64,000 nt of DNA, taken from positions 1-64,000 of the forward strand of contig JANPBT010000052.1 in the NCBI GenBank assembly GCA_031430575.1. Reading direction: 5' to 3'. Position 1 is the first letter of the stretch. Every line of letters begins with the position of its first letter. Below are positions 8,251 to 16,135 of this stretch, piece by piece. Made by a program: the position numbers and the translations under genes. The notes under the pieces are model-generated. The model did not search any database and had not been told where the DNA came from. It was given only the letters and a program-made list of their open reading frames with translations. This DNA is from JANMDS01 sp031430575 (lineage in GTDB: Bacteria > Pseudomonadota > Gammaproteobacteria > Burkholderiales > Casimicrobiaceae).

Positions 8251-10284
8251 TTACTCCAATACGCCAAGAGAGCTTGCGGCAATATCTTCGCTGAGTTCTT
8301 CCCACGCGATGACACTGGCGTGGGCGTTGACGGTGCGTAATACGGACGCGGCGGTAGCGCGCAACTCTTTGCCCGTTATGATGATTGGGCGCGCCGCATG
8401 CAGCGGAAAACTGTGCAGGATTTGAACCAGTTGTTCGCGTAGCGACTCGATGCGATCTGGTGCGAGCATTGCGTAGGCCGCACCGCCGCCACGGTCTGCC
8501 GCCTCAGTAAGCTCTACGGAGAGACTATCGCCCAACTCAATGACCGGGAGTTCATCACTATCTCCGGCAAGTCGTTTACAAAGACTGTCTTTCAACGTGA
8601 GGCGAACCAACCCAACGACCGTATCGTCATCTTTTTGCGAAGGATCGGCGACTACGAGTCCCGCCATCAGTGATCGTGAGTTATGAAGCGGTACGCCTTC
8701 AAGGATTAGGCGACGAATAATTCCGCAGATTTGGATTAGCGGCACGTTTCGCGTTAAATCCGAAAGCATAGTCGCGTAGTCTTTGCCGCCGCTGCACAAA
8801 AGTTTGCGGATGTCGCCTACGGTAGGAATACGGTGCAGGTTAGCTAAAGCACATGCGTCGATGTGCATCCCAATCATGATTGCGAGATCTTTGGATTCGC
8901 GATTTCCAGCTTCACTTTTCGCGTTGGCACTCCAATTCCAGGCACGACCGACGATGTGAGGTCGTAGCGGCGCCGCGACTAATCCATCCGCGCTAGCACC
9001 ACCCTCAAATACACCTCGCGCGCGTTCAACGCCATGAAGCAGGATTTGATATGAATTTTCTGGTACGTGGTTTAAAACTGCGATTTCAAGTACCGGTATT
9101 CGGATTCCGGTTTCGTAAAACGTAATGTCAACCAGCGCCGCAAAGGCTTTACCAATTTGATCAATCACACGCGGGATTGCCATGTCTTTGTGAATCACCA
9201 GCCGGATAGGCCCCGCGGTGTCGGGCAGCGTACGTGCGTTAAAGAGCTGATACGGGGAATGGCTTGATGCGCCGTCTTCGACGTGCCCGTCGAGGCTTCC
9301 AACACCAGTTTTTACGCGAATTTTCAATTGCCGAATGCCATACGCGATTAGCGCAAGACCGCATGCGACAAACGCGAACCATGGTAACCCCGGCACTAAG
9401 GCGATCAAGAAGCATCCTAATCCGACTACGATAAGCACGGAGGGGTAGCCACTAAACTGCCGGACAAATGTTGTTCCTAAATCCGTCTTTGCATCTTTGG
9501 ACGAGCGGGTTGTGAGCAACGCCGCAGCGAGTGCGGTCAAGACTGATCCAATTTGGGAGATTAATCCGCCACCGATGGACAAAATCGAGTATTTATCAAT
9601 CGCATCGCCGAAATCCAAGCCTCTGCTCATTACGCCTACGCCAATTCCACCCAGTAGATTGATGAAGACGATGATGAGGCATGCAATCACGTCGCCTTTA
9701 ACGAATCGCACTGCGCCGTCCATCGAGCCGTGAAATTGAGTTTCCCGCTCAAGCTCACTGCGGCGTTCTACGGCCTGCTCTTCAGAAATCGCGCCATTGC
9801 GAAGGTCTGCATCAATGCTCATTTGTCTCCCGGGGAGACCGTCGAGCGTGAATCGGGCAACGACCTCAGCAACGCGCTCACTGCCCTTAGCAATCACGAT
9901 AAATTGGACGACAGTGATCGTTAAAAATACCATGAGCCCAATTCCAACATTACCACCCGCGACGAACTGCCCAAAAGCCAAGACGAGTTGCCCGGCATCG
10001 CCATTGACCAAAACAGCGCGCGTCACCGCAACATCGGTGGCAATTCGAAATACTGTCAAGAATAGAAGTACTGACGGAAAAGTAGAAATCTCCGTTGGTG
10101 ACTTGACCCGTACTGCAAATACGACGAGTAGAAGGGCGAAGCAAATGGTAGCGGCAAGTAAGGCATCGATTACGACAATCGGAATCGGCATCACCAAAAT
10201 GCTGACGACGCCAAAGATACCCAGAAATAGCCACGGCTCACTGCCGGAAGCGATTTTAAGGATGCCCTTACCTAAATTTGACAT
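8251..10284 (-). CDS. sctV: T3SS major export apparatus protein SctV
   Basis: SctV (FlhA/LcrD family) is the nonameric export gate protein that receives chaperone-substrate complexes. The 677 residues are normal. About eight membrane helices occupy residues 1-325, including the FHIPEP signature region LPGRQMSIDADLRNGAISEE and FHGSMDGAVRFVKGD. A large cytoplasmic domain follows, with DIRKLLCSGGKDYATML and the C-terminal ring-forming part. The start codon shares a base with the stop of the upstream regulator gene, so the two are translationally coupled. Confidence 0.97.
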   Translation of the reverse strand: MSNLGKGILKIASGSEPWLFLGIFGVVSILVMPIPIVVIDALLAATICFALLLVVFAVRVKSPTEISTFPSVLLFLTVFRIATDVAVTRAVLVNGDAGQLVLAFGQFVAGGNVGIGLMVFLTITVVQFIVIAKGSERVAEVVARFTLDGLPGRQMSIDADLRNGAISEEQAVERRSELERETQFHGSMDGAVRFVKGDVIACLIIVFINLLGGIGVGVMSRGLDFGDAIDKYSILSIGGGLISQIGSVLTALAAALLTTRSSKDAKTDLGTTFVRQFSGYPSVLIVVGLGCFLIALVPGLPWFAFVACGLALIAYGIRQLKIRVKTGVGSLDGHVEDGASSHSPYQLFNARTLPDTAGPIRLVIHKDMAIPRVIDQIGKAFAALVDITFYETGIRIPVLEIAVLNHVPENSYQILLHGVERARGVFEGGASADGLVAAPLRPHIVGRAWNWSANAKSEAGNRESKDLAIMIGMHIDACALANLHRIPTVGDIRKLLCSGGKDYATMLSDLTRNVPLIQICGIIRRLILEGVPLHNSRSLMAGLVVADPSQKDDDTVVGLVRLTLKDSLCKRLAGDSDELPVIELGDSLSVELTEAADRGGGAAYAMLAPDRIESLREQLVQILHSFPLHAARPIIITGKELRATAASVLRTVNAHASVIAWEELSEDIAASSLGVLE

Positions 10285-11417
10285 TATCCTGCCGCGACTT
10301 GATTAGGTTGCGCTCTGCGCAAAATGTTGTAGATGGTCGGACGGCTGACTCCTAGCATTTCAGCGGCTTTAGATACGTTGCCGTTGACCTTTTCCAGGGC
10401 ACTAATTACACGTTTCATATCATCTTGCTTGCGCATTTCAACCATAGAGGCAAGCGTCGTCGGGAAATTAAGGTTAGCGGGTTGTGTGTCGCCCTGCGGA
10501 TTGGTGGGGGCTGCAGTCGCAGCCATTGGAGCAAACTGCGATAGGCCTCGGTTAAATACCGTGCTCGAGCTGCGGGGAATCGCAATCTGGAGATGTCTCG
10601 CGTCGACCGATCCGCCCTTGGCAACGATTACGGCTCGCCGGATTGCGCTTTGTAACTCACGCACGTTCCCGGGCCAGCTATGCCCAGCGATGAGAGAGAG
10701 AGCTTCCTCTGTAATTTCAACATGGTCAACCCCGGCTTCTCGCCCGAATCGAATCGCAAATGATTTTGCGAGAAGAATTGCATCATCACCACGATCACGC
10801 AACGGCGGAATTTCAACCAGGGTTTCTTGAATTCTGTAATACAAATCTTCGCGAAATGAACCATTTTCCACCATATCGCTAATGTTGCGGTGACTCGCAA
10901 AAATGAACCGCACATCGATTTGTCGCTCAACAGTCGCACCGACCCGAAGCACGCTATGGCTTTGTACGACGCGCAGAAGTTTCGTCTGAATTGCCGGTGG
11001 CAAGTCACCCACCTCATCTAAAAATAGCGTACCCCCATCGGCGGCTTCAATAAGCCCCTCTTTCACCGCGCTCGCACCGCTAAACGCACCCTTTTCGTGG
11101 CCAAACAGAAGTGACTCGGCCAGCGTTTCAGGAAGGGCGGCTGCGTTGACCGTGATGAGTCTTTTTCCGTTACGCCGGGATTGTTCGTGAATATATTGTG
11201 CAAATAGCTCTTTGCCCGTTCCGCTTTCACCGTGCAAGAGGATCGAAATATCAGAACGCGCAAAAAGGGACGCAGTTTCAATCGCCTCAACCATCTGCGG
11301 TGACGCGGTCCGAATCGCACTAAATCGAACGAGCTCATCGACATAAAAGTCAGAGTCTGGCGTAAAAGTGCCAACGCGTTTTATCGCCATGATTTGATCG
11401 GGATGGGGGGAATTCAT
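10284..11417 (-). CDS. Sigma-54 activator of the HrpS type (no sensor domain)
   Basis: This is a bacterial enhancer-binding protein that remodels sigma-54 RNA polymerase. The AAA+ domain starts near residue 33, with Walker A GESGTGKE (63-70), Walker B GGTLFLDEVGDL and a C-terminal Fis-type helix-turn-helix (NVSKAAEMLGVSRPTIYN). It has no receiver, GAF or PAS domain, like HrpR/HrpS of plant pathogens, so activity would follow its amount or a partner. The sigma-54-contacting loop reads GAFSGA (110-115, bases 11073-11090) instead of GAFTGA. The gene lies between sctC (4-base overlap) and sctV (1-base overlap). Likely targets are the sigma-54 sites at 28639 and possibly 22364 and 22466. Confidence 0.9.
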   Translation of the reverse strand: MNSPHPDQIMAIKRVGTFTPDSDFYVDELVRFSAIRTASPQMVEAIETASLFARSDISILLHGESGTGKELFAQYIHEQSRRNGKRLITVNAAALPETLAESLLFGHEKGAFSGASAVKEGLIEAADGGTLFLDEVGDLPPAIQTKLLRVVQSHSVLRVGATVERQIDVRFIFASHRNISDMVENGSFREDLYYRIQETLVEIPPLRDRGDDAILLAKSFAIRFGREAGVDHVEITEEALSLIAGHSWPGNVRELQSAIRRAVIVAKGGSVDARHLQIAIPRSSSTVFNRGLSQFAPMAATAAPTNPQGDTQPANLNFPTTLASMVEMRKQDDMKRVISALEKVNGNVSKAAEMLGVSRPTIYNILRRAQPNQVAAG

Positions 11418-13231
11418 CTTGCAATCCTTTCAAGAAGCTCTAATGTACTTTTGGTCTGCACTGGATCTGAGAGCCGCAAGATACGTGGGGTAATAAAAAT
11501 GAGCCGCTCGCGTCGCACCGTTGAGCCTGTCGTGCCTCGAAATAAGTTGCCGAGCACAGGTAAACGAGAGAGGTACGGCGTTCTCTCGACTCCACGATCC
11601 GATCGCTCGAAAAGATGCCCACCAACCACGAGCGTGTGATGATCTTGTACGTTTGCAAGCGTTGTGAGTTGGGTCTTTCTCTGGATCGGCACACCTTCTA
11701 CCGCGCTGCTACTAAACTCTCCGTCTTGAAAGTAAAGTGATAGCTCTACTGCTTCAACTGGGGTGGTTGCGATCACCCGCGGTCGCACTTTCAGCACCAT
11801 TCCGGTGGAAACCTCTCGGCTATCGACCGCATCTTTTCCTAAGAGGCGCAACTGAAAGGAATCTGTCGTTGAAAAAAGCGCTTCGACACCATCGCGTGTA
11901 ATGACGCGGGGTCGGGTTACGACTTGGGCATGACCGCGCGATTCCTGTAGCCGTACGTCCATCATGAAGCTATCAAACGCACCGCGGGCGAGGGCGAGCC
12001 CCGCGCTGCCGCTGGTGATTCCTGCTACTAGCGCAGATCCGGCCGAGGTTGTGTTGCGTGAAGATTCATCACGTAACGCTTTCCACTTAACAGAAAACTC
12101 CTCAGAAATACCATCAGAGATATCCACTACCATCACTTCAACTTCAATTTGCTTTACTGGCACATCGAGCGTAAAAATGAGTGTCTCGTATGCAGACATT
12201 CGCGAGGGCGCATCGTAGATAAAGATTGAATTGGTTCTTGCGTCGGAAATAATATTTCCGATCGGGGCAATACTCGCCACTTGAGTCCGTTCAGTGCTGT
12301 CGCTGTCAAATCGGACAGGCATTGCACGCGCTGAGCTCGGGTCTAAGGCGCTTGAGAGTCTTGTTGCAAACTTCAAAATACCATTTGATTCTGCGTTTCG
12401 AGAGCCCTCTGCGGTGTTTGGAAGATATCGAAAGGATCGACCACTCACAATTTCCATCGCTTCGCGCAGCATCGAGGCGACCCCCTGCACGCGGATTCCC
12501 GCGCTATTACCGCTATCTAATGTGACGTCTGTTGCGGTTGCGTGCGAAAGTTTAAACACACGCATGATCCGACCCTCTTCGGCCGGGCCGCGCGGTACAT
12601 TTATTTCTGCGAGCTCTGCTACTGGCTTTTGTTTTGTCCGGGCATCTGTTTCTGCGCGGGCATCGGTTTCGATTTTTTTTGTGCGTGCTGTAATCATTTT
12701 GATCGCTTCTTCAACAACGCTTGCGTAGCGGGGCGTGCTCGAAAGGCTGACCACGCCAGTGCCCTGTATCTCGCGCAGGGGAATACGTGGGTCAGCAATT
12801 TGCAAATCGGTTAACGCGCGGTTTATCTCGTCGACACTCATGCCGTTGGTATCGAATAGCTTGGTGACACGCTCGCGCGCCGGGATCACGCTGACGACGC
12901 CGCCGTCGTATGACCAATCGAGGTTATATAAATTGATCAGTTCCTCAAATAGAGATTTTGTCGGTCGCGTAACCGATAGCGACAGGCTTCCTTTCACGCT
13001 GTCGCTAACAACAACAGGCATCCCGTTGTGATTCATCACCAGCTCGATTACGGTCGAGAGCGGCGCGTCTTTAACCTTAATGGTAAGCGGTGCGCTAGAC
13101 CATTTCATGGTTGCTGCATTTGTGGTGATTGAAAGCAAGCAGGACAGCACGATTGTCGCTAATTGCAACGCGCAAATGCCTGAATCTGCGCCGCAGGTAT
13201 TTACACTTTTTTGCGTCTTGCGAATTATCAT
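11414..13231 (-). CDS. sctC: T3SS outer-membrane secretin SctC
   Basis: SctC is the outer-membrane channel. The ATG at 13231 gives MIIRKTQK followed by a hydrophobic signal segment ending near NAAT. An upstream in-frame TTG at 13288 would extend the protein by 19 residues and lacks a convincing ribosome site. Domains in order: N0 (SSAPLTIKVKDAPLSTVI), N1 and N3 repeats, then the secretin core with IEVEVMVVDISDG, STGMVLKVRPRV and the terminal HTLVVGGHLFE and FITPRIL. A copy of the dispersed repeat (13183-13200) encodes NTCGAD between the positive start and the hydrophobic core of the signal peptide. It is the first gene of the minus-strand operon. Confidence 0.95.
   Translation of the reverse strand: MIIRKTQKSVNTCGADSGICALQLATIVLSCLLSITTNAATMKWSSAPLTIKVKDAPLSTVIELVMNHNGMPVVVSDSVKGSLSLSVTRPTKSLFEELINLYNLDWSYDGGVVSVIPARERVTKLFDTNGMSVDEINRALTDLQIADPRIPLREIQGTGVVSLSSTPRYASVVEEAIKMITARTKKIETDARAETDARTKQKPVAELAEINVPRGPAEEGRIMRVFKLSHATATDVTLDSGNSAGIRVQGVASMLREAMEIVSGRSFRYLPNTAEGSRNAESNGILKFATRLSSALDPSSARAMPVRFDSDSTERTQVASIAPIGNIISDARTNSIFIYDAPSRMSAYETLIFTLDVPVKQIEVEVMVVDISDGISEEFSVKWKALRDESSRNTTSAGSALVAGITSGSAGLALARGAFDSFMMDVRLQESRGHAQVVTRPRVITRDGVEALFSTTDSFQLRLLGKDAVDSREVSTGMVLKVRPRVIATTPVEAVELSLYFQDGEFSSSAVEGVPIQRKTQLTTLANVQDHHTLVVGGHLFERSDRGVERTPYLSRLPVLGNLFRGTTGSTVRRERLIFITPRILRLSDPVQTKSTLELLERIAR
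13183..13200 (-). repeat. Dispersed 18-bp repeat, copy inside the sctC signal peptide
   Basis: Reads AATCTGCGCCGCAGGTAT on the plus strand. One of only three copies in the T3SS part. It is translated as NTCGAD, a frame not used by other copies. Confidence 0.85.
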
Positions 13232-13534
13232 GATGGCTGGCTTTCTGTAAAGCGCTTTGTGTGAAGTGGTTTTTACAGCCGTTTCCAATCACAAAACTGA
13301 CAGTCGCTCTCAAGCTCTCACATCTCGTTGGCATTACTACATTTGAGTAGAAACGTTATGGAAATTTTCTGAGATCGATCGTGGTTTTCTGAGAGACGGC
13401 GTGCGCTGATTTGGGAGTAACGTTCACCCATCGCGTGTGATGCACTCATTTGATTTGTCTCTGTCTGGCAACGGAATTCTGCTTCGCGACTTGAACCGCT
13501 CACATGACTTCTCATTATTTAACTGGAGAAAAAT
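13232..13534. promoter_or_regulatory. Divergent control region between sctC and sctI
   Basis: About 300 bases separate the two divergent T3SS operons, so both main promoters should lie here. I checked both strands for sigma-54 sites by the GG-N10-GC spacing and found none. TGGCAACGGAATTCTGC at 13465 looks similar but its spacing is two bases too long. No repeated TTCGC PIP-type box or HrpL-type box was recognised. The sctI ribosome site (GGAG) is near 13524. Confidence 0.5.
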
Positions 13535-14044
13535 ATGGAAAACGATAGCTTTGAAATCACTCCCATCTCTGCGTTATCAGCGCTAAATTCAATTTCTCGA
13601 CCCGGGCTCAACGCCTACTCCGCTTCTCTCCCGGGGCAAAATAGGATCGCGCAAGTCATCCCAAACGTTGGCAACAGTCTTCCGCCAGTTTTAGTTGCGC
13701 GTGAGCCCGGTACGGTGGAAATTAGCAGCACCGGACGGGCGTCTTCGAGTCTGACTTCAGTTGATCCTTACAAAGATACAGAAGATCTATATAAGCGAAT
13801 GTCAGACTACACAAAGCAAACAAGCTCGTATCAGCGTTCCATTACGAACATCGAAAACACAGCAAAAATTCTTGATGTGGAGATGCCAGAGACTGTATTT
13901 TCAATGCGCAATCCAAATCACCTCGCAAACCCAGTTGCGTTGATTCATGAGTCGAGCAAACTACACACGCAATTTTCACTATTTAATACATTGGTCGGTG
14001 GATTGACTAAAGGCATCAACAAATTACTCTCGGCGACGTCTTAA
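13535..14044 (+). CDS. sctI: T3SS inner rod protein SctI (probable)
   Basis: The 169-residue product lies directly before sctJ, where SctI (HrpB2/PrgJ/EscI) is commonly encoded. Its N-terminal 85 residues are low-complexity. The C-terminal part is helical and ends in SKLHTQFSLFNTLVGGLTKGINKLL, the pattern of the inner rod family, where the C-terminal helix packs in the needle-like rod. GGAG stands 6-7 bases before the ATG. The call rests on position and the C-terminal helix, and the long N-terminus is atypical. Confidence 0.7.
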   Translation: MENDSFEITPISALSALNSISRPGLNAYSASLPGQNRIAQVIPNVGNSLPPVLVAREPGTVEISSTGRASSSLTSVDPYKDTEDLYKRMSDYTKQTSSYQRSITNIENTAKILDVEMPETVFSMRNPNHLANPVALIHESSKLHTQFSLFNTLVGGLTKGINKLLSATS

Positions 14045-14045
14045 T

Positions 14046-14831
14046 ATGAAGCGCGCCGCAGTAGTTTTGCTTTGTGGTTCCGTGTTGCTTTCCGGGTGTC
14101 AAGAAACGCTGTTTGGAAAACTCACAGAGCGCGAGGCGAATGAAGTCGTCGCCTCACTTGGCGAGGTTAAGATTAATGCGTCGAAGAAGAATGTCAAAGA
14201 CGATATTTGGAGCGTGCTCGTTGAGCGGTCCGATTTTGATACCTCTGTGCGCGTGCTCGGCGCCGCGGGGATTCCCAACGCCTCATTTTCGGGACTGCAG
14301 GAAACATTTAAGCGGCAGGGTCTCGCGTCATCGCCAACTGAAGAGCGGGCGCGACTTATGTTTGCGCAATCCCAGGAGTTAGAAAAAAGTATTCGTGTTA
14401 TCGATTGCGTCGTCACGGCGCGCGTACATGTCAATATCCCGACGCCAGATCGATTTGCGACCGCTGGTCAAGAGTCAACGGTTTCAATCCTCGTCAAGCA
14501 TCGTCCCAATTGCGCGCTCGAATCGATCCCCAATCAACTCAAGTCTCTCGCCGTGAACGCAGTTGAAAATACCCGTGCGGAGTTGGTGAGTGTTATGTTG
14601 ACACCAGCGCTAGATTTCTCAAGCAGAGTTAGCGCATCCAAGGCCAATGATCATTCGCTCCCTTTCATTCCGATTCTAGGCAGCGTATTTAGCGTTGTTG
14701 GAATCGTTGGGATACTTGGAATGAGAAAACCGAGGCAGTGGATCGTAAACAAGTTTTCCAGAAACCGAAGAAACGCACAACATGCCTCTAACGCACTAGG
14801 GTCAGCTTCTGCAACCGCCAATGCCGAATGA
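14046..14831 (+). CDS. sctJ: T3SS inner-membrane ring lipoprotein SctJ
   Basis: SctJ (PrgK/YscJ/FliF-like) makes the inner ring. A lipoprotein signal peptide ends in LLSGC (Cys at residue 18). The two ring-building modules follow, including LTEREANEVVASL, RLMFAQSQELEKSIRVID and VTARVHVNIP. A C-terminal membrane helix (about 203-222) and a basic cytoplasmic tail end the 261-residue protein. It starts 1 base after the sctI stop and overlaps sctK by 11 bases. Confidence 0.95.
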   Translation: MKRAAVVLLCGSVLLSGCQETLFGKLTEREANEVVASLGEVKINASKKNVKDDIWSVLVERSDFDTSVRVLGAAGIPNASFSGLQETFKRQGLASSPTEERARLMFAQSQELEKSIRVIDCVVTARVHVNIPTPDRFATAGQESTVSILVKHRPNCALESIPNQLKSLAVNAVENTRAELVSVMLTPALDFSSRVSASKANDHSLPFIPILGSVFSVVGIVGILGMRKPRQWIVNKFSRNRRNAQHASNALGSASATANAE

Positions 14832-15414
14832 TCGTGCACGCGGAAGTGACCAGGCCGCGGCGTGGTTTATGTTTTGCGATATTCCATCCGTCGATCCTTC
14901 GTGGTTAGATCATATCCAATCACGCGGCGCTTCTAACATCGACAAAGCACTGGCTGCAAAAAAGTGGTTAAAAAACTTTACACCTCCTTCTCAGTACGCT
15001 CCAAGCGCGTGGATTACATCAAGAGACGAAGTGCTGATGCCGCTTCTAGAGTTTGTCGGGTTTTGCACTTGTGCCGCTAATCCTCAAATGATGCAATCTG
15101 CCGTCAAGTCTCGCGAGCTCGTGCGTTCAGTAAATCCGGGCACTTATGCTCGATTTCAGGAAAGTGATGAAGTCAGGCGCGGTCGTCGCTGCACGTTGCC
15201 ACTAATTTCGACTGATGATACTGCTGATCCCTCGAGAATTGGCATTGGCATGGCTATTGCTATATCCAATTATTGGGGAGACGGCGTCGCTGAGAGGCTT
15301 CGGCTACGTCTGCCTCGTACGATGCAAGAAAAACAGATCACTTCTAGCGAAGCTCAGGTGATCGAGTGGAACGACTGGATTGAAGGGCTACACAATGAAT
15401 TTTGCGATGACTAA
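14821..15414 (+). CDS. sctK: T3SS sorting platform protein SctK (probable)
   Basis: SctK links the sorting platform to the inner ring. The 197-residue soluble product sits between sctJ and sctL, the conserved sctK position, and overlaps both genes. Family members are very divergent (YscK, HrpB4, OrgA). Features seen are a helical composition, a WLDHIQSRG segment near residue 24 and a C-terminal EWNDWIEGLHNEF. Identification is mainly by context. Confidence 0.65.
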   Translation: MPNDRARGSDQAAAWFMFCDIPSVDPSWLDHIQSRGASNIDKALAAKKWLKNFTPPSQYAPSAWITSRDEVLMPLLEFVGFCTCAANPQMMQSAVKSRELVRSVNPGTYARFQESDEVRRGRRCTLPLISTDDTADPSRIGIGMAIAISNYWGDGVAERLRLRLPRTMQEKQITSSEAQVIEWNDWIEGLHNEFCDD

Positions 15415-16042
15415 TCGGCGAATTTTGAAAAACGGTGAACTCGTTGGCACGCGGCTTATTAAGCTCGACGAAAAGTCATTGATTGTTGATATTTGTGACG
15501 AGACAAAGAATATCCGTGAAAAAGCCCTTCAAATGGAATCACGGATTGAGGCTGCCATCGCGCGCGCGTCGTCATCCGCCGCGCGCAGTGCTACCCAAAA
15601 AGCAACGCTAGAAGTCTTGACGCGGTATTCCGATCAGCAATCGATTATTTCCGCTGCGGTCGAGCGTATCTCAAAGCAGTTGATTGACACCGTGGTTGAT
15701 GCACTCAACGTGACGTTGACTACAGAGCAAAAAGCGCAAATTTTGGGCAAGACGATGCTGACGGAGCTCTCCAATGCATCGCTACCCGTGATGGCGATAA
15801 GGGTAAACCCAGCGCTAATCGGAGAATTTGAATCTTGGTTAAACGGGTTTTGCCCGGAGACGCTTCGCTCAAAAGTCCAGATTTTTCCGCACGACAATAT
15901 CCCAACTGATTGTGTCGTCGTGCGCGCAGATAGCTACGTAACCGAGCTTTCGCTTAGGCCTATGATTGCCTCTCTCGCCCGCAATGCGGCTGCCTCGATT
16001 GCACTGGATCTTGGTATCGATATGCAACCGAGCATGCAATGA
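15395..16042 (+). CDS. sctL: T3SS ATPase stator SctL
   Basis: SctL (FliH/YscL family) connects the ATPase SctN to SctQ. The ATG at 15395 is preferred because GAAGGG stands 7 bases before it. An in-frame TTG at 15380 adds five residues. The product has 215 residues. An N-terminal strand region is followed by a long helix (about 45-105) rich in Ala, Glu and Arg, then the C-terminal domain with ALIGEFESWLNGFCP and LSLRPMIASLARNA. It overlaps sctK by 20 bases. Confidence 0.85.
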   Translation: MNFAMTNRRILKNGELVGTRLIKLDEKSLIVDICDETKNIREKALQMESRIEAAIARASSSAARSATQKATLEVLTRYSDQQSIISAAVERISKQLIDTVVDALNVTLTTEQKAQILGKTMLTELSNASLPVMAIRVNPALIGEFESWLNGFCPETLRSKVQIFPHDNIPTDCVVVRADSYVTELSLRPMIASLARNAAASIALDLGIDMQPSMQ

Positions 16043-16135
16043 GTAACTACCAACTCTGCGTTACGCTATCCGTTTTGACCCCACTCTTTCGTTTCGCCTT
16101 TCAGATCAAGTTTTGAATCCTTAGGACTTATACCC

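Noticed and set aside
13289..13534. Possible sigma-54 promoter in the sctC-sctI divergent region (TGGCAACGGAATTCTGC)
   Set aside because: The distance between GG and GC is 12 instead of 10 bases. No other GG-N10-GC pair was found on either strand.
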